Source: CAVVUF01 sp963751425
GTDB lineage: Bacteria; Chloroflexota; Anaerolineae; Anaerolineales; UBA4823
Direction: 5' to 3'
Assembly (NCBI GenBank): GCA_963751425.1
Contig: CAVVUF010000001.1
Location: 62,001-126,000 of the forward strand
DNA length: 64,000 bases
The first letter of the stretch is position 1; the number at the start of each line of letters is the position of its first letter. The notes under the pieces are model-generated. The model was not told the DNA's origin. It worked only from the letters and a program-made list of their open reading frames with translations, and made no database searches. This document shows, piece by piece, positions 40,209-49,738 of the stretch. A program made the translations under genes and the position numbers.

Positions 40209-42717
40209 CGAAGTGTTTGAAGAACCAGCGTTTGACCAGCTCGGCAGAGGCAAAATAGAGCAGGACCACCCCACCGATCACCAGGAGGGTGGTGACGGGC
40301 AGCGGGTGGAAGCCGAGCAAGCCTGCCAGGGGAGAATAAGGCAGCACCAGGGCAATCACCCCAACCAGGGCGGTCATCAGGAGCATGGCTCGGCTGGGGC
40401 GGGAGCGGAAGAAAGGCAGGCGGGAGCGCACGGCAAAGACCACCAGGCTGGCAGACACCACCGACTCGATGAACCAGCCAGTATGGAATTCTTCCTGCCC
40501 GGCATGCAAGCCCCAGTACAATACCGCAAAGGTGAGAAAATCGAAGAAGGAGCTGAGCGGACCGAAGACCAGCATGAAGCGCTTGATGAAGGCGATATTC
40601 CAGCGGCGCGGGTGTTCCAGATTAACATTATCCACGTTGTCGCCGGAGATGGTCATCTCGGGCAGGTCGGTCAGGAAGTTGATCAGCAAGATCTGCTTGG
40701 GCAGCATGGGCAAGAAAGGCAGGAACAGCGAAGCGCCAGCCATGCTTAACATATTCCCAAAATTGGCGCTGGTGGCCATGAAGACATATTTGAGGGTGTT
40801 CGCGAAGTTCTTGCGTCCCAGCAAAACGCCCTCCCTGAGCACATTCAAGTCGTTGCGCAGGAGTACGAAATCCGCCGCCTCTTTGGCTACGTCGACTGCG
40901 TTCTGCACCGAGATACCCACATCCGCACTGTGCAGCGAGGGGGCGTCGTTGATGCCATCGCCCATGTAGCCGACCACATGCCCGGTCTTCTTGAGCGCCA
41001 GGATGATGCGCTCCTTCTGGTTCGGGTCAACTTCAGAAAAGATGGTCGTTTTCTCAGCAGTGTGCCAGAGGGCTTCATCGCGCAGGTTATCGATCTGCGC
41101 ACCCGTCAGAACGAATGCGTCTTTCAGACCCACCGACTGAGCGGTGTGGCGTGCCACCAGATGATTGTCACCGGTGATGATCTTGAGCTGCACCCCCAAG
41201 CGCTCCAATTCCTGGATGGTCTCCAGCACACCTACCTTGGGCGGGTCGAAGAAGAGCAGGAAGCCCCAAAAGGTCATATGCTGCTCCGCCTGGGTATGGA
41301 ACGGCTCAGTCTGCACAGCCACCTCTTTCACCGCCACGCCCAGAACCCGGTAGCCCTGCTCGCTCCAACCGGCATAGCGCTGATGGACCTGCAAGCGCTC
41401 GGCTTCATCGAGCAGCACATCCGCCTGCCCGCGGCGCAGGCTGGTGCACACGTCCAGCACATTCTCCAGTGCGCCCTTGGTCACCAAGAAATCCTTACCG
41501 TCCAGGTTCACCACCACACTCAGGCGTTTGCGCACAAAATCATAGGGGATCTCATCCACTTTACAGGCCTCTCCCAGAGGCACCTCGTTTTTGAGGATGG
41601 CCTCATCCAGGGGATTGGGCAGCCCGGTCTGGAAATGGGCATTGAGAGCTGCCCAGCGCAGCACCTGCGCGGAAGCCTCCCCGGCGATATCCATGGCCCC
41701 ATCGAGCTTGACCACCCCCTCGGTGAGCGTGCCGGTCTTATCGGTGCAGAGCATATCCATGCTGCCAAAATTTTCGATAGCTTCCAGGCGGCGGACGATG
41801 ACACCTTTCTTGGCCATTTCCTGCGATCCTTTGGAGAGGTTGATATTAATAATCGCCGGCAGGAGCTGCGGCGTGAGACCCACCGCCAGGGCAATGGAGA
41901 AAAGCAGCGAATCGAGCACAGGTTTGTGGAAAAAGACGTTCAGGGTGAAGATGCCGATGACCAGCAGGAGCATCACCTCGGTGAGCAGGTAGCCCAGGCG
42001 CCGGATACCGCGCTCGAACTCGGTCTCAGGTGGGCGCAAGGTCAGCCGGGAGGCGATCTGCCCGAAGGCCGTACGGCTGCCGGTCTCGGTCACCAGCATA
42101 CGGGCGCTGCCGCTGCGCACGTTGGTACCCATGAAGGCCATGTTGGTGCGCTCTACCAGGCTGGCATTCCCTGGCACTGGACCTGGATTCTTCTCCACGG
42201 GGAAGGTTTCCCCAGTCAATACGGCCTGATTAACGAAGAAGTCTTTCGCTTCCAGCAGGATGCCATCCGCGGGCACCAGGCTGCCGGCAGAGAGGAGCAG
42301 GACATCGCCCACCACCACGTCTTCTGCCAGGATGGCCTGTGTCTGCCCGTCGCGCAGCACGCTGGCGCGCAGCGAGACCTGCTCGCGCAGCTTTGCAGCG
42401 GCGTTGTTGGCGCCGTATTCCTGGAAGAAGCTCAAGACAGCGCTGCCAAAGACGATCAGCAGGATGATGACAGCATCCATCCAGTCCTTCAGTGCAGCCG
42501 AGAGCACGGTGGCAAATAAGAGGATCAGGATGATGGGGCTGCGGAACTGCCCGAGAAAAAGGCCGAGAGCAGAGGTCTTGGCTTGGGCTTTGAGCACATT
42601 CTTTCCACCTTTAGCCAGGCGGTCTCCGGCTTCGCTGGAGGTGAGGCCGTCATATGCGCTGTGAGCGGCGGAATAAAGATCTTCGAGGGGTAAATTCCAT
42701 AAAGGCTGGTCTGGCAT
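40201..42717 (-). CDS. mgtA: Magnesium-translocating P-type ATPase
   Basis: P3B-type ATPase importing Mg2+ at the expense of ATP. 838 residues from the ATG at 42717 (MPDQPLWNLPLEDLY). TGE actuator motif in AVLTGETFPVEKNPG, phosphorylation site CTDKTGTLTEG, nucleotide-domain VRKRLSVVV and KGALENVLDVC, hinge GYMGDGINDAPSLHSADVGISV, and ten membrane helices. The frame extends 90 codons further upstream, but that part is repeat-array sequence. First gene of the operon mgtA - rhomboid-like - mprF. Confidence 0.93.
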   Translation of the reverse strand: MPDQPLWNLPLEDLYSAAHSAYDGLTSSEAGDRLAKGGKNVLKAQAKTSALGLFLGQFRSPIILILLFATVLSAALKDWMDAVIILLIVFGSAVLSFFQEYGANNAAAKLREQVSLRASVLRDGQTQAILAEDVVVGDVLLLSAGSLVPADGILLEAKDFFVNQAVLTGETFPVEKNPGPVPGNASLVERTNMAFMGTNVRSGSARMLVTETGSRTAFGQIASRLTLRPPETEFERGIRRLGYLLTEVMLLLVIGIFTLNVFFHKPVLDSLLFSIALAVGLTPQLLPAIININLSKGSQEMAKKGVIVRRLEAIENFGSMDMLCTDKTGTLTEGVVKLDGAMDIAGEASAQVLRWAALNAHFQTGLPNPLDEAILKNEVPLGEACKVDEIPYDFVRKRLSVVVNLDGKDFLVTKGALENVLDVCTSLRRGQADVLLDEAERLQVHQRYAGWSEQGYRVLGVAVKEVAVQTEPFHTQAEQHMTFWGFLLFFDPPKVGVLETIQELERLGVQLKIITGDNHLVARHTAQSVGLKDAFVLTGAQIDNLRDEALWHTAEKTTIFSEVDPNQKERIILALKKTGHVVGYMGDGINDAPSLHSADVGISVQNAVDVAKEAADFVLLRNDLNVLREGVLLGRKNFANTLKYVFMATSANFGNMLSMAGASLFLPFLPMLPKQILLINFLTDLPEMTISGDNVDNVNLEHPRRWNIAFIKRFMLVFGPLSSFFDFLTFAVLYWGLHAGQEEFHTGWFIESVVSASLVVFAVRSRLPFFRSRPSRAMLLMTALVGVIALVLPYSPLAGLLGFHPLPVTTLLVIGGVVLLYFASAELVKRWFFKHFDA

Positions 42718-42811
42718 AGGACAAAACCTCGAGCCGGTTTTCAATTTTCGTGAGTGAATGGGTGGATAGAAGATAATTCTACTACGATTAGGGTAAGAAC
42801 GACATGCCCTC

Positions 42812-43296
42812 TTGTCGTCTTGAGGAGGCGTTCCTTGCCGACGAAAGACCCCTGATACGTGACTTCCCACTAAGGCGTCGTATTGAGCCGCGTCAAAGGG
42901 ATACTTCGTTTCACTCAGGACGACAAACTCGCTAAAATCTTTCCGAGGCCTTGTGCGGAGCCGCGTCAAATGGGTCCTTCGTTTCACTCAGGACGACAAA
43001 CCCGCTAACATCCTTCCGAGGCCTTGGCTGGAGCCGCGTCAAATGGGTCGGCGATGAGTACATCGCAACGTTTCACTCAGGACGACAAATAGCTTGTCGT
43101 CTTGAGGAGGCGTTCTTTGCCGACGAAAGACCCCTGATACGCGACCTCCCGCTAAGGCGCCGTATTGAGCCGCGTCAAGTGATGCTTCGCTGCGCTCAAC
43201 ACAACAAACTCGCTAACATCCTTCCGAGGCCTTGTGCGGTGCCGCGTCAAATGGGTCGGCGATGAGTACATCGCAACGTTTCACTCAGGACGACAA
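42812..43296. repeat. Array 3 of the interspersed palindromic repeat
   Basis: Two full units and two partial units of the same family as arrays 1 and 2 (TTGTCGTCTTGAGGAGGCG at 42812 and about 43094; GTCGGCGATGAGTACATCGC at about 43047 and 43255). It fills the space upstream of mgtA, up to the terminator of the FKBP gene. Confidence 0.8.
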
Positions 43297-43302
43297 CTAA
43301 TC

Positions 43303-43332
43303 AAAAACCCCCGGGGCATAGCCCCAGGGGTT
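43303..43332 (-). terminator. Intrinsic terminator of the FKBP gene
   Basis: On the minus strand AACCCC-T-GGGGC, loop TAT, GCCCC-G-GGGGTT (43332-43306) with one mismatch, followed by TTTTT. It lies 12 bases after the stop at 43344. Confidence 0.85.
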
Positions 43333-43343
43333 CGGAAAAAGCG

Positions 43344-44639
43344 TTATGGTGTTGGCTGGACGTCCAGCAGCTCGATGTCGAAGATCAAGGTGGCATTGGG
43401 GGGGATGACCCCGCCCGAGCCGGCCTCGCCGTATGCCAGCGCCGCTGGGATGACGAGCTGGCGCTTGCCGCCCACTTTCATCGTCGCCACGCCTTCATCC
43501 CAACCCGGGATAACTTCTCCCTGCCCGAGTGTAAAGGTAAACGGCTCACCGCGGTCATAGGAAGAGTCGAACTGCGTGCCATCTTCCAGCCAGCCAGTGT
43601 AGTTGACCGACACTGTCTGCCCTGCCGCAGGCGCAGCCCCTGTGCCTGCCACGATATCGTAGTACTTCAACCCGCTGGCAGTCGTTGTATAGTCTGCCGG
43701 ATCAACCTCGGTGGGTACCTGGGGCTCCTTGACATCCTCTAAAGTGATCTCCATCATCAGGGTGGCATTGGCAGGGATATCGCCGCTGCCATATTCGCCC
43801 AGGCCTAATTCTGGAGGAACCACCAGCAGGCGCTTGCCGCCCACCTGCATGCCCTGGACACCTTCCTCCCAACCAGGGAAGACGGCATCGCCGCGCCCGA
43901 CGACAAAGTTAATCGGTGAACCAGCCTCGGAAGAGGCGATGTAATCGGTGCCGGTGGCGGTCTTGACCCACATGGTGTAACCAGTGGAAACAGTATCATT
44001 TGCCTTTGCTTCAGCACCAGTCCCTTTTTTGAGGTCGAAATACTGCAAGCCGCTGTCTGTTTTCTGCAGCTTATCGGCTGCGACGGTGGTGGGGGTGGGA
44101 GCTGGCTCTGTGGTGAGCAGCTCGACCTCGATGAGGATCTGGGCACCCGGCGGGATGCTGCCGGCACCCTCAGCCCCAAAAGCCAGTTCGGCTGGTAGGA
44201 GCAGCTTGGCTTTACCGCCCTCTTTCATCAAGCCCATGCCTTCTTCCCAACCTTCCAGCAGGCGGCCCTTCCCCCATACCACGCTGACGGTCTGTCCATC
44301 GGTATAGGTGTTAGCCAGCTCGGTGCCATCCGAAAGGCTGGCAGTGAAATCCATGGTGATCAGGTCACCCTCTTTGGGGGCATCGCCTGTCCCTTTAACT
44401 TCCTCCAGGTACTGCAAACCGCTGTCGGTGGTAACAGAACCATCGAGGGTCATGGTTGGCAGCGGCGTGGGGGGTACTGCCGTGGGCTCGACATTGAATA
44501 CAGGCGCAAGCGTGGCGGTCACCTCTGGCGTGCTGGTGGGAGTTGGCGTAGAGGTTTTGCAGGCAGCCAGGGCAAAGAGCAAGATGGCTGCGAAGGCGGC
44601 GGTCAAGAGCCGGGTAGGGCTGAAAAGTGCTTTTTTCAC
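43344..44639 (-). CDS. Lipoprotein with three FKBP-type peptidyl-prolyl isomerase domains
   Basis: 431 residues from a GTG with GGAGAA upstream. Lipobox LFALAAC (Cys27), then a Thr/Pro-rich linker. Three FKBP domains begin near residues 75 (GLQYLEEVKGTGDAPKEGD), 200 (GLQYFDLKKGTGAEAK) and 325 (GLKYYDIVAGTGAAPAAG). The third keeps the best active-site match (VNYTGWLEDGTQFDSSYDRG, VIPGWDEGVATMKVGGKRQL, IPPNATLIFDIELL). A surface folding catalyst for exported proteins; the neighbouring exported copper oxidases are plausible clients (inference). Three tandem domains on a lipoprotein are uncommon but known. Confidence 0.9.
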   Translation of the reverse strand: MKKALFSPTRLLTAAFAAILLFALAACKTSTPTPTSTPEVTATLAPVFNVEPTAVPPTPLPTMTLDGSVTTDSGLQYLEEVKGTGDAPKEGDLITMDFTASLSDGTELANTYTDGQTVSVVWGKGRLLEGWEEGMGLMKEGGKAKLLLPAELAFGAEGAGSIPPGAQILIEVELLTTEPAPTPTTVAADKLQKTDSGLQYFDLKKGTGAEAKANDTVSTGYTMWVKTATGTDYIASSEAGSPINFVVGRGDAVFPGWEEGVQGMQVGGKRLLVVPPELGLGEYGSGDIPANATLMMEITLEDVKEPQVPTEVDPADYTTTASGLKYYDIVAGTGAAPAAGQTVSVNYTGWLEDGTQFDSSYDRGEPFTFTLGQGEVIPGWDEGVATMKVGGKRQLVIPAALAYGEAGSGGVIPPNATLIFDIELLDVQPTP

Positions 44640-44858
44640 GAAATTCTCCTAGGTCTAGATATGCAAAATACGGCCCATTGTATCACGGGGGCGATGAGAA
44701 GAATGTTATGAAATGATTAAGCTTTTTGGAGAGAATTGTTTTGGGGAGGATAAAATCTGGAGAGTAAACTGAATCCAGCTTGCTCTCCAGAACCCCGACT
44801 GAAAGGTGTGATGTTGAAATATTAATTTTCTGGATTTTTTCCTTTCGTATATCCCAAG

Positions 44859-46464
44859 TCACATACCCTGCGCCATTGGATCCATAATCATTAAGTTGCG
44901 CATCATGGTCATGTCTTCGTGCTCCAGGATGTGGCAGTGATACATATACATGCCCGCATACGGCGAAAACGTCATTGCGATCTTCACCCGTTCACCTGGC
45001 CAGACAATAACGGTGTCCTTCCAACCGGTATCGATGAAACCCTGGTTGGCAGTTGCATAACTGGATGTGCCAGGGCTTGTTCGCTTGACCACCTGGAACT
45101 GGACATTGTGGATGTGCATGGGGTGCGGGATGGGCGAGTTGTTGATCCATTCCCAGGCGATAGGTTCATCCAGGTTCACCATCTCATCCATTGGGCACGC
45201 GTCCATGGTCATGCATGCATCCATTTCAAATACGCGCCCGTTGATCGTCCAGACCATGTGTGACATTTCGAGGGTGAAGGGCGTCGGTGTGTCAAAATTG
45301 GGCACATTAGAGGCATTATATATCATGGAGAGCGGCGGAGGGGGTCCCAGCACTGGTTTCACAGAAGCCTTCTTAACCACATTGACGGTCAAGATATTAA
45401 AGGCCGCGCCGTTGGCTAAAGATGACATGCATACCTCCCCCACCCATACCGCCTCCGCCCATGCCACCCCCGCCCATACCACCACCTCCCATCCCGCCCA
45501 TCATGCCTGGGCTAAAGGACAGGCTCTTCAAGATCAGCTGCTTGCCCGCCAGGCCGCTGAAATCAGCCCAGACATCCACACGCTCACCAGGCATCAGCAT
45601 CACATAGCTTTTGGTAACGGCCGCAGGGAGCAAACCGCCATCCGTACCAATCACCTTTAGCGGCATATTGTTGCTCCACGCCAGCTTGTAAGTGCGGGCA
45701 TTCGAACCGTTCAGGAATCGCAGCCGGTAACCGCGCGGCTCCAGCGTCAGGGAGGCATTGACCGCCCCGTTGACCAGGATCTTATCGCCCAGGTAGCCCC
45801 ACATATTGTTTGGTTGGTAGAGGATCTGGTTGTTGCTATCAAACATCCGATCCTGGATGATCACAGGGATGTCGTTGGCGCCCGTACTGGCACCAGGTAC
45901 GGCAAGCTGTTCCTCGGCGTCCGTGACATAGAATAGCCCCGCCAGGCCCATGGCGACCTGCTCAGCAGTACGCATGTGTGGGTGGGGATGGAACCAGTAT
46001 GGCCCGGCATGATCGATGATTTCTACGTCATCGGTGCGAGACAGGCTTGGGCCAATTGCCAACATGGGGTGCCCATCGAAATACTGCGGCACGCGCAGTC
46101 CGTGCGGATGAACGACGCTGTCTTCGGGCAGGTTATTATTGAACGTGAAGCGAAGCTTGGTGCCTTTTTGTACCCTCAAGATTGGCCCAAGATAATTCCC
46201 GGGTAAATTATCCACCGTCACACCGGTCCCACTTAACAACTGCCCCTCGTAGCTCCAGACGCGCGTCTGCGCCCCTGGAAGGATCTGGACATACTTCTCA
46301 GCCGCGGTAATGGCGACCTCCGCATCGGGCTCGAAGGGCATGTCCATCTGCGGCTTGATCGAGAGCGGCTTTAGAGCGTTTAATGGATTGCTAAGCAGCA
46401 GGGCGCCAAAACCCAATCCTGATACTCGCAGGAAATCCCGCCTGCTGATATTGTTTGTGTTCAT
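44859..46464 (-). CDS. Tat-exported multicopper oxidase with Gly/Met-rich linker (frameshifted)
   Basis: ATG at 46464 follows GGAGGATAAA. Twin-arginine signal NNISRRDFLRVSGLGFGALLL. Copper ligands: HPHG, WFHPHPH, then in the last domain HPMHIHNVQFQV and HCHILEHEDMTMM. Between domains 2 and 3 lies a linker of repeated GMGGGG units (about 45425-45500), where the frame is broken; the last domain is read in another frame. About 535 residues. Multicopper oxidases oxidise phenols, metals (Cu+, Fe2+, Mn2+) or bilirubin using O2. Met-rich segments in CueO bind Cu(I), so a copper role is plausible. First MCO upstream of the FKBP gene. Confidence 0.85.
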
Positions 46465-46676
46465 TTTATCCTCCATTTTGTCGACCCCCCTAAAGATTAC
46501 AGGGAGTTCTTTCTGATATAGATTCGATTGCCTGTCGCCAGTCGCCGCCATCCTTCTAACAGAAAATGGGGTGGTGGATGGCGGCGCCGGCATTTGGGAA
46601 GGTTACCAATGGATATCCGGGCCCTCCCTAACATAAGTTCGAGGGCTGCTTGGATTCCGATTTCTGTTTTTTTCTC

Positions 46677-48437
46677 TCACGGCAAAACCTGAAACGGTCG
46701 CATCATCTCGTTCTCTTCATGTTCGAGGATGTGGCAGTGATAGACATATTCGGCGGGGAGAGTAGTCAGCGGTGGGACATCGAATTTGGCAATCACTCGG
46801 GTGATCTCTCCGGGCATGCTCTTGACAGTATCCTTCCAGCCCAACTCCTCAGGCGGCGGCGGGACAGGCAGCCCCGTGACATAGTTGATCACGGGTTTAA
46901 TTATGCCTGCCATCCGATCGGCATCGAATAGACCTGCGTTGAAGGGCTGGCGATCATACACCTGGAACTGGACGAGATGCATGTGCATAGGGTGGGCGTC
47001 CACGGTCAGGTTGACGAACTGCCAGATCTCTGTATCGCCAACTTTCGGGGTTTCATCAGTTTCAGGATCGACTGGCTCGTCGAACCATTTACCATTCAGG
47101 CGCACATCGGTGGGTACTCCCGTGACCATATCCATGGTCTCTTTCATGACAATCTCACGCATCGGAGCGCCGGGGGTAGGAGAAAGCCGGGGAACGCCAG
47201 GCAAGATCAGGCTCGCCGGAGGCGTGGTGGTATCCTTGCCGATCAATGGCTTGTTGACCTGGAACTGCATGACCTGGTTGACATCCCCACCCTGACCGCC
47301 AGGGAAGGGTGCTTTGGCGTCATTTTTGAGGGTTACGATGGTGCTCTTGGGCAGACCCGCAAAGTCAATGATCACATCGGCGCGTTCACCCGGAGCGAGC
47401 AGAAGGGAAGTCGCCATGACGGGCGCCGGCAGCAGGCTTTGTTCCATGCCGATGATCCAGAATGGCAGGACCTTTTTGGCGGAGATGAACTTAAAGTTGT
47501 AAAAGCGCGCTTGTGAGCCGTTGTAGAAACGCAGCCGGTAGCGACGCGGTTCTACATCCAGAAATGGATAGGCAACCGCGTTAACAACGGGCGTATCGCC
47601 AAAGAACTCGGGCACCCAAATCGGATGGGGGTAGGGTGCCGGCACGCCGCTGGTGGTCGGATAAAACATTTGGCCGGTGGCTGTGAAGATCTTATCCTGG
47701 ACAACCAGCGGGACTTCGTAATCGCCGCTGGGGAGGTTGAGAGCCAGCTCCGCGTCATCCCGCAGCAGATACAAGCCAGCCAGTCCTGCATATACATTCA
47801 AGCGTGTGATGCCCATGGCGTGATCGTGATACCAAAGAGGCGCAGCGAACTGTTCGTTGGAAAATTGATAGATGGCCTCATTGTCTGATGCACCAGGCAG
47901 GGAAGCATAATGACTGCCACGATCGCCGTTGGCATTGAACCACGAATGTGGGTGCCCATCGAACTGCGGCGCAGTGAAACCGCCGTGCAGGTGAGGGGTA
48001 GCGCGCCCGCCTGCCAATCCAGGGTACATCATCGGATCTGGAACGGTTGGATCAATCGAGGCTGCCAGCGGGTGGTCGGCCTCAGATATAGGCAGGTTGT
48101 TGATGAATTTAACGACGACTGGCGTCCCGCGCTGCGCCTCTATGGTTGGACCGAGGTAGGGCATCGGTCCATAACGAAATGTATTTGCCAATCCAAACTG
48201 GCTGTGGAACTGGTGCGTACCTGCCGACATGCTCAGCTCATAATAGTCAGCGCCCGGGAAAATAGGGTTGGCGGTAGGCACCAGCTTGGGAATGGGGTGT
48301 ACAAGCCGGTTGGCGAACTTGGTGATATTCGGCGTGCCTGCCGCTGCAAGGGCTTCAAAGCTGCTAAATTTTGGAGAGAGAGCCAGTGCAGCTCCAGCTG
48401 CCATACTCACTTTTAGGAATTCTCTGCGGTTGATCAT
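46677..48437 (-). CDS. Tat-exported multicopper oxidase, CotA/bilirubin-oxidase-like
   Basis: 586 residues, intact, ATG with GGAGGTCAAA upstream. Tat-type signal MINRREFLKVSMAAGAALALS. Copper ligands: HLHGG, WYHDHAMG, HPMHMHLVQFQ and HCHILEHEENEMM, giving T1, T2 and T3 sites with a Met axial ligand candidate. Three cupredoxin domains, with a long insert in domain 3 (VNYVTGLPVPPPPEELGWKD). The layout matches CotA laccases/bilirubin oxidases. It lies 212 bases upstream of the other Tat-exported oxidase on the same strand; the two are unlike enough to be separate enzymes. Confidence 0.92.
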   Translation of the reverse strand: MINRREFLKVSMAAGAALALSPKFSSFEALAAAGTPNITKFANRLVHPIPKLVPTANPIFPGADYYELSMSAGTHQFHSQFGLANTFRYGPMPYLGPTIEAQRGTPVVVKFINNLPISEADHPLAASIDPTVPDPMMYPGLAGGRATPHLHGGFTAPQFDGHPHSWFNANGDRGSHYASLPGASDNEAIYQFSNEQFAAPLWYHDHAMGITRLNVYAGLAGLYLLRDDAELALNLPSGDYEVPLVVQDKIFTATGQMFYPTTSGVPAPYPHPIWVPEFFGDTPVVNAVAYPFLDVEPRRYRLRFYNGSQARFYNFKFISAKKVLPFWIIGMEQSLLPAPVMATSLLLAPGERADVIIDFAGLPKSTIVTLKNDAKAPFPGGQGGDVNQVMQFQVNKPLIGKDTTTPPASLILPGVPRLSPTPGAPMREIVMKETMDMVTGVPTDVRLNGKWFDEPVDPETDETPKVGDTEIWQFVNLTVDAHPMHMHLVQFQVYDRQPFNAGLFDADRMAGIIKPVINYVTGLPVPPPPEELGWKDTVKSMPGEITRVIAKFDVPPLTTLPAEYVYHCHILEHEENEMMRPFQVLP

Positions 48438-48624
48438 TTTGACCTCCAGTAAAAAAAATAAGAAGTTGGTTTATTCTTAAGCAGCCTACAGTAAATAGGA
48501 TTATTGTTACAGGATACGGGAAAATTGGATCTCTTGTAAACTCATAATGCCTTCCTTTCTTTTCACCGAGCGTTTTTACTAAAACGGTTGACTAATTGTT
48601 CTTTCATAAAGCCACGGCTAGATT

Positions 48625-49647
48625 TCATTGCACGATGATTGGCAAATAGATAAAATGTGTTGCTTCGAAAACATTATTCACATTAATGGCGAAGTTCTTA
48701 TCGAAGGTCAGGTTATTCTGGTCTGTGACCCGCAGACAGATATTGTAGACAGGCTTGGTTTCAAAATCAAATATCGCTGAAGTCCGCAGATCTGTTCCGA
48801 GGATGTTGAAGGAGCCATCGTCCGCGCCGGGTGCGGCACACGCCAGGCTGAAGGTAAACGTTGCCGTTGGATCAGGATCAGCCGCTGTCAGCGCACCGAC
48901 CACCGTATCGATGGGTTTGTTTTCATCGACATTACTGCTGGAAAGGAAAATATCGGTGGGTGTGTCGATGACCGGCCCCAGCAAAGAGAAGGCGGCATCT
49001 CCGGGCACGGATCGATATCCACTGTCTCCCCCGGAACCACTCCCCCAGCGGTAATGACTCCCATTCCCACCGCTGCCCCCGGCGAGGCACCAATCCGGAC
49101 TGCTGCCGCCCTGGGAGGCCACGATGTACACCCAATATTTGACGCCGGCGGAGGCTGGAAATGACACCGGCAGGCTGAAGGCATAAGCATTCATTGGAAT
49201 ACCACCCACCATCCCAAGCGAAGTTTCGCCTGCATTCCCTCCAGTCTGGTATGCCACCAGAGGCGGGAAGGCCACAGCCGGTTCCGTGCCGGCGGCGATG
49301 GAGGGATAAATGGCAACCGTAAAGTCGAGCACTGGACCGCCAATGCCTGACTTCAGAGGGTCGTAAGCCCCAACCCAATCGATCTCGGTGATCGTCGCAT
49401 CCGACTGGAGCGTGAAGTTATCCCAGACTTTCTGATCGAAATCGGTACCGTCTGGATCTCTCCATGCAGAGAGGAAAAGCTTGCCGCTTGGGTCGACCGG
49501 CTGGGTAAAAAGGGTGCCTGTCGTTAGAGCTAGATCGGGTTGACCCGATGAGGTTTGTGTCTGGGCATTGGCGCGCATGAGAACCACAGAAAACACACTT
49601 AAGCAAAACACAAGTAATAAAATGCCGCGAGGTAACTTGGATAACAT
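48625..49647 (-). CDS. Secreted protein with cadherin-like C-terminal domain and YLPII tail
   Basis: 340 residues. Signal peptide GILLLVFCLSVFSVVLMRANAQ. Residues about 45-225 form a domain (LFLSAWRDPDGTDFDQKVWD, DFTVAIYPSIAAGT, FPASAGVKYWVYIVASQ, WCLAGGSGGNGSHYRWGSG) almost identical to that of the lipoprotein at 51201-52571. A cadherin-like repeat follows (FLSSSNVDENKPIDTVVG). The tail FIYLPIIVQ resembles other exported proteins here. No enzyme motif; probably a surface binding or structural protein of the oxidase cluster. Confidence 0.7.
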   Translation of the reverse strand: MLSKLPRGILLLVFCLSVFSVVLMRANAQTQTSSGQPDLALTTGTLFTQPVDPSGKLFLSAWRDPDGTDFDQKVWDNFTLQSDATITEIDWVGAYDPLKSGIGGPVLDFTVAIYPSIAAGTEPAVAFPPLVAYQTGGNAGETSLGMVGGIPMNAYAFSLPVSFPASAGVKYWVYIVASQGGSSPDWCLAGGSGGNGSHYRWGSGSGGDSGYRSVPGDAAFSLLGPVIDTPTDIFLSSSNVDENKPIDTVVGALTAADPDPTATFTFSLACAAPGADDGSFNILGTDLRTSAIFDFETKPVYNICLRVTDQNNLTFDKNFAINVNNVFEATHFIYLPIIVQ

Positions 49648-49693
49648 AGGAAATCCCTTTTATGCCGATACCAGATGCCTGGTTATGATATTC

Positions 49694-49715
49694 GGCGCCG
49701 GCCGAAACCGGCGCC
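49694..49715 (-). terminator. GC-rich hairpin after the diheme peroxidase gene
   Basis: GGCGCCGG (49694-49701) pairs with CCGGCGCC (49708-49715), 6-base loop, 24 bases after the peroxidase stop. No T-run, so the terminator role is tentative. A similar GGCGCCGG hairpin follows the giant oxidase gene at 52753. Confidence 0.5.
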
Positions 49716-49738
49716 AGCAGTGCCCTAAGATTTATAAA

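Noticed and set aside
40930..42519. 529-codon plus-strand open frame inside mgtA
   Set aside because: Shadow of the P-type ATPase; no signal, domain or ribosome site.
42718..42987. 90-codon N-terminal extension of mgtA
   Set aside because: Encoded by the repeat array and unlike any P-type ATPase; the ATG at 42717 gives the family N-terminus.
33722..43296. CRISPR array
   Set aside because: Units are about 110 bases, palindromic and degenerate, without short spacers of constant length; no cas genes.
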